Source: Candidatus Collierbacteria bacterium GW2011_GWB1_44_6 (GTDB lineage Bacteria > Patescibacteriota > Microgenomatia > UBA1400 > MFAQ01). Taken from it: a stretch of DNA of 6,640 nt. Within the stretch, counting starts at the first letter, position 1. Every line of letters starts with the position of its first letter. Of the stretch, positions 1 through 5,389 are shown one piece after another. Where the stretch lies: contig LCJG01000052.1 of NCBI GenBank assembly GCA_000998025.1, forward strand, positions 1-6,640, in the 5' to 3' direction. The notes below the pieces were generated by a model. It worked only from the letters and a program-made list of their open reading frames with translations, ran no database searches and was not told the origin of the DNA. A program made the translations under genes and the position numbers.

Positions 1-410
1 ACCGCCACCATTCTTTTTCCCTTGAGTTTTCTACCGGCTTCTTCCTGATTCTTCTTGGCTTGTTCCGCCGAAAAAGTATTCGCTGCCCCGTCCTCAAACT
101 CAAAATATTCCCTCACATCTTCCCTTACCCCTACTCCCAAATTTAGAAATTTATCCCTCGGTCTGGCTTTTCTGAACAGTTCTTCCATCTTCGGATTCGG
201 ATCCACGCAAAGACCACTCCATCCTTTTTTATAGAACAAATAAGTATTCGAAAACATCTTTGGATGATAAGCTCCAATATCCACATAAAACCCTTTTTTC
301 TTCTTCCCCAGTTCAATATCCACCACAATGTCCTCCCCGCTCTGGGCATAAGACCGTTTTCCCAGCCAGTCATATAGCGGTGTCATCATCAGTTTCTGCT
401 TCAAATCCAT
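1..410 (-). CDS. FkbM-family SAM-dependent methyltransferase, N-terminal part (cut by window edge)
   Basis: Reading the minus strand from an ATG at 410 gives 136 uninterrupted codons that run off the left edge, so the 3' end is missing. The start of the protein has the FkbM (Methyltransf_21) pattern: SYAQSGEDIVV at residues 20-30, then the glycine-rich SAM-binding motif I (GFYVDIGAYHP, 40-50), then SNTYLFYKKGWSGLCVDPNP (54-73), whose acidic residue after the second strand usually contacts the SAM ribose. FkbM enzymes typically O-methylate sugars or other small molecules, often within polysaccharide or glycan loci; the substrate cannot be told here. No Shine-Dalgarno sequence precedes the ATG. 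A TATACT hexamer sits 6 bases upstream, suggesting a leaderless message. A shorter open frame at 143-373 on the same strand is an out-of-frame shadow of this gene. Family assignment is confident from the motifs. Confidence 0.85.
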   Translation of the reverse strand, partial: MDLKQKLMMTPLYDWLGKRSYAQSGEDIVVDIELGKKKKGFYVDIGAYHPKMFSNTYLFYKKGWSGLCVDPNPKMEELFRKARPRDKFLNLGVGVREDVREYFEFEDGAANTFSAEQAKKNQEEAGRKLKGKRMVA

Positions 411-422
411 ACCACTAGTATA
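411..422 (-). promoter_or_regulatory. Candidate -10 element for the FkbM gene (leaderless)
   Basis: On the minus strand TATACT (422 to 417) lies 6 bases before the ATG at 410, so transcription would begin at or next to the start codon. No good -35 hexamer is seen 16-18 bases upstream. This rests on a -10 match alone. Confidence 0.35.
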
Positions 423-497
423 CCGTCAACTCAAACCCGCGCACTTTCAGAAGGCAACCGAATCCACGTTGAGTTCTTCGCGTATTAGACCTCATTG

Positions 498-522
498 CCT
501 CCCCCGCCAGGGGAGGTTTTTT
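498..522 (+). terminator. Terminator-like hairpin in the divergent intergenic region
   Basis: CCTCCCC (498-504), loop CGCCA, GGGGAGG (510-516), then six T (517-522): a 7-bp GC-rich stem with a T-tract, oriented to stop plus-strand transcription. It lies between divergently transcribed genes, so no plus-strand gene in view needs it. It could end a short transcript from 411-497, act as an attenuator for the DUF4012 gene, or insulate that gene. GGGGAGG also resembles a ribosome binding site 4 bases before a TTG at 521. Confidence 0.6.
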
Positions 523-523
523 G

Positions 524-529
524 TACAAT
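524..529 (+). promoter_or_regulatory. Candidate -10 element for the DUF4012 gene (leaderless)
   Basis: TACAAT lies 6 bases before the GTG at 536, the same spacing as the -10-like hexamer of the divergent FkbM gene. No clear -35 is present, and the usual -35 position falls inside the hairpin at 498-516. Confidence 0.3.
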
Positions 530-535
530 TGTCTT

Positions 536-2032
536 GTGAAGCGCTTTTTATTTTTATTTCTTTCGGTATTTTTCTCCGTCTTAATTATCCTCATAGTTCC
601 TTTCGCCAAAACTATCAAGCCATATCTACCTTTTGCTAGCTACTTTCTGGGCCTAGAAAAACCCACTTCATATCTTGTCCTGCTAGGAAACGACACCGAA
701 ATGCGTGCCAATGGCGGCTTCACCGGCTCCTACGCCAAAATAATCCTCTCTCCCGTCATCCCGACCGACCTGTCCGCCGTGGCGGAAGTGGAGGGATCTC
801 CCTCCACTGTCATTCCTGCGAAGGCAGGAATCCATCAAATTTTTTCCTCTTTCAAGCCCTCCCTTGATCTCACTTTCCAAGACATCTACGTCCCAAACGG
901 CCAAATTGCCGGCCTTTTTGTCGAGCCACCGGAACCCATTCAACAAGCCTTCGGCCATGGCACCTGGGAGTTGGCCAACGCCGATTGGGAACCCGACTTC
1001 CCCACTTCCGCCAAGACACTCCGCTGGTTCATGGAAAAAGGCAAAGAAATTAATCCCGATATTCTAGTATTACTAAATCTCACCACCATCAAAAATATTT
1101 TAGATGTTGTCGGCTCTTTCCCCGTCCCAGAACACAATGCCACCATTACTCCCAGCAATCTCTACCTTTTTCTCCAAGGAAAAGCCGAGATAAACTTCTT
1201 CCCCGGTTCCACTCAAAAAAAGGATACCCTTACCGCGGTGGGTAACGCCTTAATAAAAAAAATAAAAACCTTATCAATTCCCAAAAAATTACAAATAATT
1301 AGTATTCTTTATCAAGATTTTCAAAACCAAAATCTCCTGGTCCACTCCACAAACGAGGATTTTCAAAGTTTTCTAGTGCGCCACAATCTTGCCGGAGAAC
1401 TAAAGCCGGAGGCTCTCGACACCTATTCTTTAGTAGAAACCAATCTAGGAGCCAACAAAGCCAACCAGTTCGTCACCCGCCAAACTACCCATATCATTAC
1501 ACGCCAGTCCACCCCACCCCCCGTCATCCCGACCACAGTGGAGGGATCTCCCTCCACCACCGTCATTCCCGGCTTGACCAGGAATCCATCAGATAGTACC
1601 GAAATTATCCATCACCAAGTCCAGCTCTCCCTCAATAACTCCTCCCCCGACCCCAACCCCAAACCACCCTTCCACTATGGCGGCAATTACATCGCTTATC
1701 TCCGCTTTTTTATCCCCGCCACCGCCAAAAACATCACCATAAAGCAGTCTCCTCCTCCTGCCACTGTCATACCTGGCACACCCTTTTCCAATATTCCGGA
1801 ACCAAATCCCGAAATTATTCCCAAATACGGTCTCACCGAGGTCGGCTTCTGGCACACCACCCTCGCCGGAGGCAGTAGCACTGTTGACCTCTCCTACGAC
1901 CTACCCCACACCAGTCAGGAAGACTACTCCCTCTCCATCCTCAAACAGCACGGTATGGTCACCTCCCCTCAGACGCTTGATATTTTTGGTAAAAAACTAG
2001 CTACTAACCTTTTATTCTCTTTCCGATACTGA
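536..2032 (+). CDS. DUF4012-domain membrane-anchored extracytoplasmic protein with in-frame repeat inserts
   Basis: From GTG 536 the protein is 498 aa. It starts with KR and a hydrophobic segment (about residues 4-22), so it is probably anchored in the membrane with the bulk outside. DUF4012 hallmarks follow: LLGNDTEMRANGGFTGSYAKI (from about residue 49), FQDIYVPNGQIAG, and WEPDFPTSAKTLRWF (151-165). A C-terminal part (LRFFIPATAKN, GLTEVGFWHTTLAGGSS) resembles the beta-rich tail of this family. DUF4012 proteins are common in Patescibacteria, Actinobacteria and Chloroflexi, often beside polysaccharide genes; their biochemical role is unknown. Two palindromic repeats are translated within it (residues about 73-101 and 329-352), apparently in loops between beta strands. 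The start is uncertain. TTG 521 adds five residues and has GGGGAGG 4 bases upstream; GTG 536 puts the basic residues next to the membrane segment. The coding strand is strongly pyrimidine-rich. Confidence 0.85.
   Translation: MKRFLFLFLSVFFSVLIILIVPFAKTIKPYLPFASYFLGLEKPTSYLVLLGNDTEMRANGGFTGSYAKIILSPVIPTDLSAVAEVEGSPSTVIPAKAGIHQIFSSFKPSLDLTFQDIYVPNGQIAGLFVEPPEPIQQAFGHGTWELANADWEPDFPTSAKTLRWFMEKGKEINPDILVLLNLTTIKNILDVVGSFPVPEHNATITPSNLYLFLQGKAEINFFPGSTQKKDTLTAVGNALIKKIKTLSIPKKLQIISILYQDFQNQNLLVHSTNEDFQSFLVRHNLAGELKPEALDTYSLVETNLGANKANQFVTRQTTHIITRQSTPPPVIPTTVEGSPSTTVIPGLTRNPSDSTEIIHHQVQLSLNNSSPDPNPKPPFHYGGNYIAYLRFFIPATAKNITIKQSPPPATVIPGTPFSNIPEPNPEIIPKYGLTEVGFWHTTLAGGSSTVDLSYDLPHTSQEDYSLSILKQHGMVTSPQTLDIFGKKLATNLLFSFRY
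752..837 (+). repeat. Composite palindromic repeat, copy 1, inside the DUF4012 gene
   Basis: Three perfect inverted repeats stand in a row: TCCGCC/GGCGGA (773-778 and 781-786), GTGGAGGGA/TCCCTCCAC (788-796 and 799-807), and ATTCCTGC/GCAGGAAT with loop GAAG (812-819 and 824-831). The flanks CCCGTCATCCCGACC (752-766) and GGAATCCATCA (827-837) recur in copy 2 at 1520-1591. Translated in the gene's frame it gives VIPT...VEGSPSTVIPAKAGIHQ, a peptide typical of interspersed bacterial palindromic repeats that happen to be open. The ATTCC...GGAAT unit resembles the Neisseria dRS3 type. No stop codon is created. The 14-base hairpin at 773-786 is absent from copy 2. Confidence 0.85.
1520..1591 (+). repeat. 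Composite palindromic repeat, copy 2, inside the DUF4012 gene
   Basis: This copy shares CCCGTCATCCCGACC (1520-1534), the palindrome GTGGAGGGA/TCCCTCCAC (1538-1546 and 1549-1557), GTCATTCC (1562-1569) and GGAATCCATCA (1581-1591) with copy 1. The second hairpin is a variant: ATTCC/GGAAT (1565-1569 and 1581-1585) around CGGCTTGACCA. It is read as VIPTTVEGSPSTTVIPGLTRNPS. The start of each half is in the same frame as in copy 1. The core of the last hairpin differs by one base in length, so its end is read as RNPS here and as GIHQ in copy 1. It sits in a proline-rich loop between two predicted beta segments. Confidence 0.85.
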
Positions 2033-2038
2033 TATAGT
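2030..2038 (+). promoter_or_regulatory. Candidate extended -10 before the Tat beta-propeller gene
   Basis: TGATATAGT (2030-2038) matches an extended -10 (TG, one base, TATAGT) and overlaps the TGA stop of the DUF4012 gene. It ends 8 bases before the ATG at 2047. With no Shine-Dalgarno sequence before that ATG, it could drive a leaderless transcript. The gene may equally be read through from upstream. Confidence 0.35.
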
Positions 2039-2046
2039 CGAACTAG

Positions 2047-3285
2047 ATGAGTGAGCTTAGTCGAAGAGATTTTCTCAAAGTAAGTGGTTCAGCCTTAGTA
2101 GGAGGCGTATTACCTCTTGACGTTTTCCATACCTTATCACCAGAAAACAAAGACCCATTGTTGGAATGGAGAGAAATAGGGCCACACCTTGGCAATCAAG
2201 ACGGCATCAGAGCATTATTCGTAAGCCCGCATAATCAAAATACCATCGTTGCCGGCACTTGGGAAAAAGGCGCTCTGCAAACAAACGATGGCGGATCCAC
2301 CTGGAATCAAAGGCTTCTTCCACATCCAAAAGACATTGATCCTTATATAAATATAGTCCGGGACATGATACCCCTAAAAGATGATCTAGTATTAGTGTTG
2401 TCAGACTACAGTATCTCAGTAATAAAACTTAGCGATCCCCACTTCAACCAGGATGTCAGTATTGAGGAAGATAAAATGACAAGTGGCCCCCAGACTGCTT
2501 GTGTCGTCGGAGATGAAGTTATCATTGCTGGATTCAGCGGAGTATACAAAACAAAAATCAACAAACTCATTACTCACGACCCTACTACGGGTGTTTATGA
2601 CTGGGGGCAACCAATTCCCGTCGGTTCACTCAAAACCCACATGATCAGGTCTGTGGCTTACGATAAAGAGCATCATGTCATCTATGCCGGCGGCTGGCTT
2701 TCACCAAAGGACTTACAAACAGGAAATCTCTGGCCGGGTACAGGTCTGTATGTTAGCAATGACGGAGGGGAGAGCTTCACCAAACATCCACTCCATGACC
2801 AAATGCTTGACCCAAACGGCCCAATGTCAATCAATACTATTGTCACCTTAAACTTTCGAGGGCACGATATTGTCCTCATAGGCGGTGAAGGCAACGGTGT
2901 AGGCCAAACCTATTCACCCGAGGAACTACCCTTTTTTAGAATAATTATCGACGGAAAATTGTATGACACTAACCTCTGCAACAACTCAGGCTTAAAAAAA
3001 GCAGGCGGTTATGGCTTGGTGGCTCCTCAAAAAGGCATTGTGGCCAGCGTCGCTTCGTTTAATCTGGACCAACTAATCAAGGGCGAAAAACTATTATACG
3101 AAACAGTAGCTCGGCATGATTTTGGCGAAATATACTTTGGGGCGGGCCATCTCTGTCTCACCCACCAAGCTGATGGTCGGTATCAGCTGGCCACCGGCGG
3201 CCGGCTATGGACAACGGGCAACCCAGTCCAAGTCAGAGTTTCTGAGATTGACAACCCCAAAAATGCTTTGGCAAAGACAAAGTAA
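2047..3285 (+). CDS. Tat-exported BNR/Asp-box beta-propeller-like protein
   Basis: The protein has 412 aa. The N-terminus carries a clear twin-arginine motif, SRRDFLK (residues 5-11), then a mild hydrophobic stretch (SGSALVGGVLPL), so it is predicted to be folded in the cytoplasm and exported by Tat. There is no lipobox cysteine. Two Asp-box (BNR) turns are visible: TNDGGSTW (79-86) and SNDGGESF (237-244). Each follows a similar strand pattern (TIVAGTW..GALQTNDGG and VIYAGGW..GLYVSNDGG), as in sialidase-like, YCF48-like and VPS10-like propellers. No catalytic sialidase residues can be assigned. The length would suit a 5-7 bladed propeller, and the protein ends normally at TAA. It begins 14 bases after the DUF4012 stop on the same strand, so co-expression at the cell envelope is likely. 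The substrate or partner is unknown. There is no Shine-Dalgarno sequence. Confidence 0.75.
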   Translation: MSELSRRDFLKVSGSALVGGVLPLDVFHTLSPENKDPLLEWREIGPHLGNQDGIRALFVSPHNQNTIVAGTWEKGALQTNDGGSTWNQRLLPHPKDIDPYINIVRDMIPLKDDLVLVLSDYSISVIKLSDPHFNQDVSIEEDKMTSGPQTACVVGDEVIIAGFSGVYKTKINKLITHDPTTGVYDWGQPIPVGSLKTHMIRSVAYDKEHHVIYAGGWLSPKDLQTGNLWPGTGLYVSNDGGESFTKHPLHDQMLDPNGPMSINTIVTLNFRGHDIVLIGGEGNGVGQTYSPEELPFFRIIIDGKLYDTNLCNNSGLKKAGGYGLVAPQKGIVASVASFNLDQLIKGEKLLYETVARHDFGEIYFGAGHLCLTHQADGRYQLATGGRLWTTGNPVQVRVSEIDNPKNALAKTK

Positions 3286-3313
3286 CCATAATAATATCCA
3301 CCTACCTATAATA

Positions 3314-3343
3314 TTGCATTTTTGCCCCCTCATAGGGTAAAAT
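3314..3343 (+). promoter_or_regulatory. Candidate promoter of the four-helix membrane protein gene
   Basis: TTGCAT (3314-3319) and TAAAAT (3338-3343) are separated by 18 bases, in the gap after the beta-propeller stop. Transcription would start near 3350, giving a leader of about 40 bases that contains the Shine-Dalgarno sequence of the gene at 3390. Confidence 0.45.
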
Positions 3344-3389
3344 ATACGAGTCATAAAGACAAATATTGTACGTTGAAAAGAGGAGAAGA

Positions 3390-3863
3390 ATGGAAGAGAA
3401 CCAACAGAAATACTTCTTTATTGCGATCATCCTTGGCGGCTTACTCTTGCTCGCTCTAGGTATTGGCCTGAACCCCAACGTGGTTTATCCGACAATGCAC
3501 TATCTGGGCCTGGCCATAAACGCCATCATTTTTCTGATCATTTCGATCACCATGCTTCTTGGTCCGGGAGTTGTCGCCTTTTTTGGCCGCTTGCTCGTTG
3601 AAAACCGCGATCAGGTCGTGGCCAGACACTTAGAGATACCCGGTTGGGGCCACTGGCTTATTGCCATTATTTTCGGCATCGCTTTTGGTTTTCTCTGGAC
3701 TAGTGTAGTCCCCTTCCTGGTCAATTTACCCACATGGGTACTCACTTTATACACCTATATGGATTGGATCACCAAGATCAACGAAATCACTCCTATTAGC
3801 TGGGGAATTTGGGGTCTAATCATCTTCATGATCGGTTATGGCGCTCCAAAGGTTTTCGAATAG
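3390..3863 (+). CDS. Small polytopic membrane protein of unknown function
   Basis: The protein has 157 aa. I chose ATG 3390 because AGAGGAG (3379-3385) lies 4 bases upstream; the open frame extends to a TTG at 3366, which has no ribosome binding site and would add a very basic stretch. Four hydrophobic segments are visible, about residues 8-27, 39-66, 88-111 and 136-152. A short basic/acidic loop (RLLVENRDQVVARH, 67-80) lies between the second and third. The short charged N-terminus (MEENQQK) and the C-terminus would lie on the same side. No family is recognised: there are no conserved polar residues within the helices that would suggest a transporter or enzyme. It is a single-gene unit with its own promoter and a strong terminator at 3871-3896. 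Confidence 0.8.
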   Translation: MEENQQKYFFIAIILGGLLLLALGIGLNPNVVYPTMHYLGLAINAIIFLIISITMLLGPGVVAFFGRLLVENRDQVVARHLEIPGWGHWLIAIIFGIAFGFLWTSVVPFLVNLPTWVLTLYTYMDWITKINEITPISWGIWGLIIFMIGYGAPKVFE

Positions 3864-3870
3864 AATTCAT

Positions 3871-3896
3871 AACCCTCTCAATCGAGAGGGTTTTTT
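3871..3896 (+). terminator. Intrinsic terminator of the membrane protein gene
   Basis: AACCCTCTC (3871-3879), loop AATC, GAGAGGGTT (3884-3892), with the T-run 3891-3896. The 9-bp perfect stem starts 8 bases after the TAG stop. Confidence 0.9.
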
Positions 3897-3899
3897 GCC

Positions 3900-3924
3900 A
3901 AAAAAAGCCCCTATCAAAAGGGGC
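3900..3924 (-). terminator. Intrinsic terminator of the minus-strand lipoprotein unit
   Basis: On the minus strand the stem GCCCCT/AGGGGC (plus positions 3907-3912 and 3919-3924, loop of six) is followed by seven T (complement of 3900-3906). It begins 11 bases after the stop of the 121-aa gene and sits back to back with the plus-strand terminator at 3871-3896. Confidence 0.88.
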
Positions 3925-3934
3925 AGTGGCGTGT

Positions 3935-4300
3935 TCAATCAAGAAGATCGTAGAGCTGTCTTTTGTCTGCAGAGTCAGCTGAGTCCCAGCCTCGAGTGTC
4001 ATTCAATTTATCGATAACTCTTTCTGCCATCTCAGCCAAAAACAAATCCATATCCAGAACATCGTGCTCCCGGTCATAAAGGTGCTCTGCGTTAAACGCT
4101 AAAACAACTTTTGTCTGAACAGTTTGTTTTTCCATCTCACCGTCGACGAACGCTCGACTCACCGCATCATCAAAAACACGTGGCTCAATAGCCAGATTGC
4201 GTAAACACAAAACAACCAAATCCCCACTCAGATCGCCTTCCAATTTGGTCACCGATACTAGCTCGATCACAAATAAATCGGCTTGGTTATACGTCTTCAT
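3935..4300 (-). CDS. Acidic 121-aa protein of unknown function, coupled to the upstream lipoprotein
   Basis: Start ATG at 4300: AGGAGG (4310 to 4305) is 4 bases upstream. A TTG directly before it would leave only one base and is unlikely. The protein has no signal peptide or membrane segment and is rich in Asp and Glu. The first half looks beta-rich (LFVIELVSVTKLEGDLSGDLVVLCLRNL region, 9-36), as does QTVQTKVVLAF (59-69). The second half is probably helical (DMDLFLAEMAERVIDKLND, 83-101), ending in an acidic tail. It follows the 238-aa lipoprotein gene with 8 bases between stop and start, so the two are one operon and probably translationally coupled. I do not recognise a family. A cytoplasmic partner or regulator of the lipoprotein would fit the context but is not shown. 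Confidence 0.75.
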   Translation of the reverse strand: MKTYNQADLFVIELVSVTKLEGDLSGDLVVLCLRNLAIEPRVFDDAVSRAFVDGEMEKQTVQTKVVLAFNAEHLYDREHDVLDMDLFLAEMAERVIDKLNDTRGWDSADSADKRQLYDLLD

Positions 4301-4303
4301 CAA

Positions 4304-4311
4304 TCCTCCTA
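4304..4311 (-). promoter_or_regulatory. Shine-Dalgarno overlapping a stop codon (coupling site)
   Basis: The minus-strand sequence TAGGAGGA contains the TAG stop of the lipoprotein gene (4311-4309) inside the AGGAGG ribosome binding site of the next gene, whose ATG starts at 4300. A ribosome ending on the first gene covers this site, so the second gene's translation is probably coupled to the first. Confidence 0.7.
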
Positions 4312-5025
4312 GTCGTTAGTGTCAGTTTTGAAAATCACGTAATTCTGACCCGGGACGATATTATCAAAAAAGTTTTCCGGAGTCGGATCGAAACCGAGAC
4401 CGTTTAGAGCCAGCCTAACCCACTCTTCGTAAATGTAGTTATAAGAACCATCAACGATAAATTGGAATTTATCCATCTTTTCGTTGAGTGTATACCTGAG
4501 AGTACCCATATCAGAATAAACCGCACAGATCAAATTGCCAAAACTATCTCTATCGCAATTTGCGATGCCGATTTCCAGTCTGGCGGAGGTTTCCGGCAAG
4601 ATTGTCTCGCAAATCGGCTGGACAGTAACCTTCGTCGCAACATTATCATAATTTACTGTATTGATACCACAGTCCCCGTAGGTATTTTCCAGCGGGATAC
4701 TGAGATACATTCTGAAAAGTGGACCAAGGTCAAGAATCTGCGGTCTCAAGTCAACCGGCTGCCATGCGCCATCCACTTTCATGAAGGTAACAGACTCCCG
4801 TTCTACATCACTACCCTGAAAAAATTCACGCGGAATGTCTTCGGTGTATGAGTAGGTGAAGAAGATTGCACCCTCCATTTGCGGAGTGACGGCAGGCTCC
4901 GTGGACGGAGCCTCAACTGCCTCAATGGGATATTCCACGGCCGGAATCTCTGTCGCCACACTAGCGGGTGCACAAGCAACCAGCAAAATCAGCATCGCGA
5001 TCAAGATCGGAATTAACTTTTTCAT
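4309..5025 (-). CDS. Predicted lipoprotein of unknown function (238 aa)
   Basis: Start ATG at 5025, with GGAGG (5035-5031) 5 bases upstream; a TTG at 5037 overlaps that site and is unlikely. MKKLIPILIAMLILLVAC is a textbook lipoprotein signal: basic n-region, hydrophobic core and lipobox LVAC with Cys18 as the lipidation site. A Pro/Glu/Thr-rich linker (about 19-50) would lift the remaining folded domain off the membrane. The domain (about 52-238) is mostly beta-like, with cysteines in GDCGIN, PICET, IANCDRD and NLICAVY, compatible with two disulfides outside the cell. A helical C-terminal stretch (NYIYEEWVRLALNGLG) follows. No family is recognised. It is first in an operon with the 121-aa gene, and has an extended -10 promoter about 33 bases upstream. 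Confidence 0.8.
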   Translation of the reverse strand: MKKLIPILIAMLILLVACAPASVATEIPAVEYPIEAVEAPSTEPAVTPQMEGAIFFTYSYTEDIPREFFQGSDVERESVTFMKVDGAWQPVDLRPQILDLGPLFRMYLSIPLENTYGDCGINTVNYDNVATKVTVQPICETILPETSARLEIGIANCDRDSFGNLICAVYSDMGTLRYTLNEKMDKFQFIVDGSYNYIYEEWVRLALNGLGFDPTPENFFDNIVPGQNYVIFKTDTND

Positions 5026-5057
5026 GTACTCCTCCAAAAGTTCAAAGATATAGGCAC

Positions 5058-5066
5058 ATTATATCA
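5058..5066 (-). promoter_or_regulatory. Extended -10 promoter of the lipoprotein operon
   Basis: The minus strand reads TGATATAAT (5066 to 5058): a consensus TATAAT with the TGn extension. The transcript would start near 5051, leaving a leader of about 25 bases with the GGAGG site. A TTGAGA at 5093-5088 is 24 bases from the -10, too far for a normal -35, consistent with an extended -10 promoter that does not need one. Confidence 0.6.
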
Positions 5067-5096
5067 CGTATATAGGATAACTATCCGTCTCAAACC

Positions 5097-5129
5097 AAAA
5101 AATACTCCCGTGCGGAATCGCACGGGAGT
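5097..5129 (-). terminator. Intrinsic terminator after the 76-aa gene
   Basis: On the minus strand ACTCCCGTGCG and CGCACGGGAGT (plus 5104-5114 and 5119-5129) form a perfect 11-bp stem with a 4-base loop. A single A and then T6 (complement of 5097-5102) follow. It starts 7 bases after the TAG/TAA-side end of the 76-aa gene and separates that unit from the lipoprotein operon. Confidence 0.92.
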
Positions 5130-5136
5130 GGTGTTA

Positions 5137-5367
5137 CTACGAAAGAGCGGTCAGATCGTCGTCATGTAGGCAGTACTTCATGCCCTCAGCGTCACTGAAA
5201 ACGTAGCCGCCGTCAACATCATCGTCGGGACCAACGTAAGTCAATTCAGTCCCAGGCTGCAGGCCGACCATGTCGGGCATCACGCAGTCCTTTGCGTCAT
5301 AGCAGCAGACGTCGACGTTTGCTGTAGTCACATAGATCTTGCCAACTTCAAAATTTTTCTGGTCCAT
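5137..5367 (-). CDS. Small acidic protein (76 aa), possibly SH3-like
   Basis: Start ATG at 5367 with AAGGAG (5380-5375) 7 bases upstream. It has no signal peptide. The pattern VGKIYVTTANVDV, then GLQPGTELTYVG, then GGYVFSDAEGMKYCLHDDDLTAL resembles a bacterial SH3-type barrel: N-terminal strand, LxPGTxLxxVG turn, and a C-terminal strand ending in xLTxL. That is a pattern-level suggestion only. Four cysteines (21, 22, 28, 66) are many for so small a protein; the CC...C group could bind a metal or form a disulfide. It is 22 bases after the end of the SPFH-like gene and is the last gene before the terminator at 5097-5129, so it is part of that unit. Function unknown. Confidence 0.75.
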   Translation of the reverse strand: MDQKNFEVGKIYVTTANVDVCCYDAKDCVMPDMVGLQPGTELTYVGPDDDVDGGYVFSDAEGMKYCLHDDDLTALS

Positions 5368-5389
5368 TGTTTTTCTCCTTCGAAAGTTG

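Noticed and set aside
143..373. Minus-strand 76-codon frame
   Set aside because: Out-of-frame shadow of the FkbM gene, whose motifs are read in the frame starting at 410.
411..497. tRNA or other structured RNA ahead of the terminator-like hairpin
   Set aside because: I looked for T-loop, anticodon and acceptor pairing on both strands and found no cloverleaf.
415..618. Minus-strand open frame of 67 codons antisense to the DUF4012 start
   Set aside because: It crosses the hairpin at 498-522 and the DUF4012 signal region. The sequence is very basic and low in structure, and it has no ribosome binding site. It is a shadow frame.
752..1591. CRISPR array or transposon ends
   Set aside because: The two repeat copies are far apart, lie within one open frame, vary in their modules, and have no spacers, transposase or target duplications.
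3116..3340. Plus-strand 74-codon frame overlapping the end of the beta-propeller gene
   Set aside because: It overlaps a well supported frame and runs into the promoter of the next gene; no start signal.
4462..4851. Plus-strand 129-codon frame
   Set aside because: Antisense to the 238-aa lipoprotein gene, with no ribosome binding site. The lipoprotein frame has a signal peptide, Shine-Dalgarno site and promoter.
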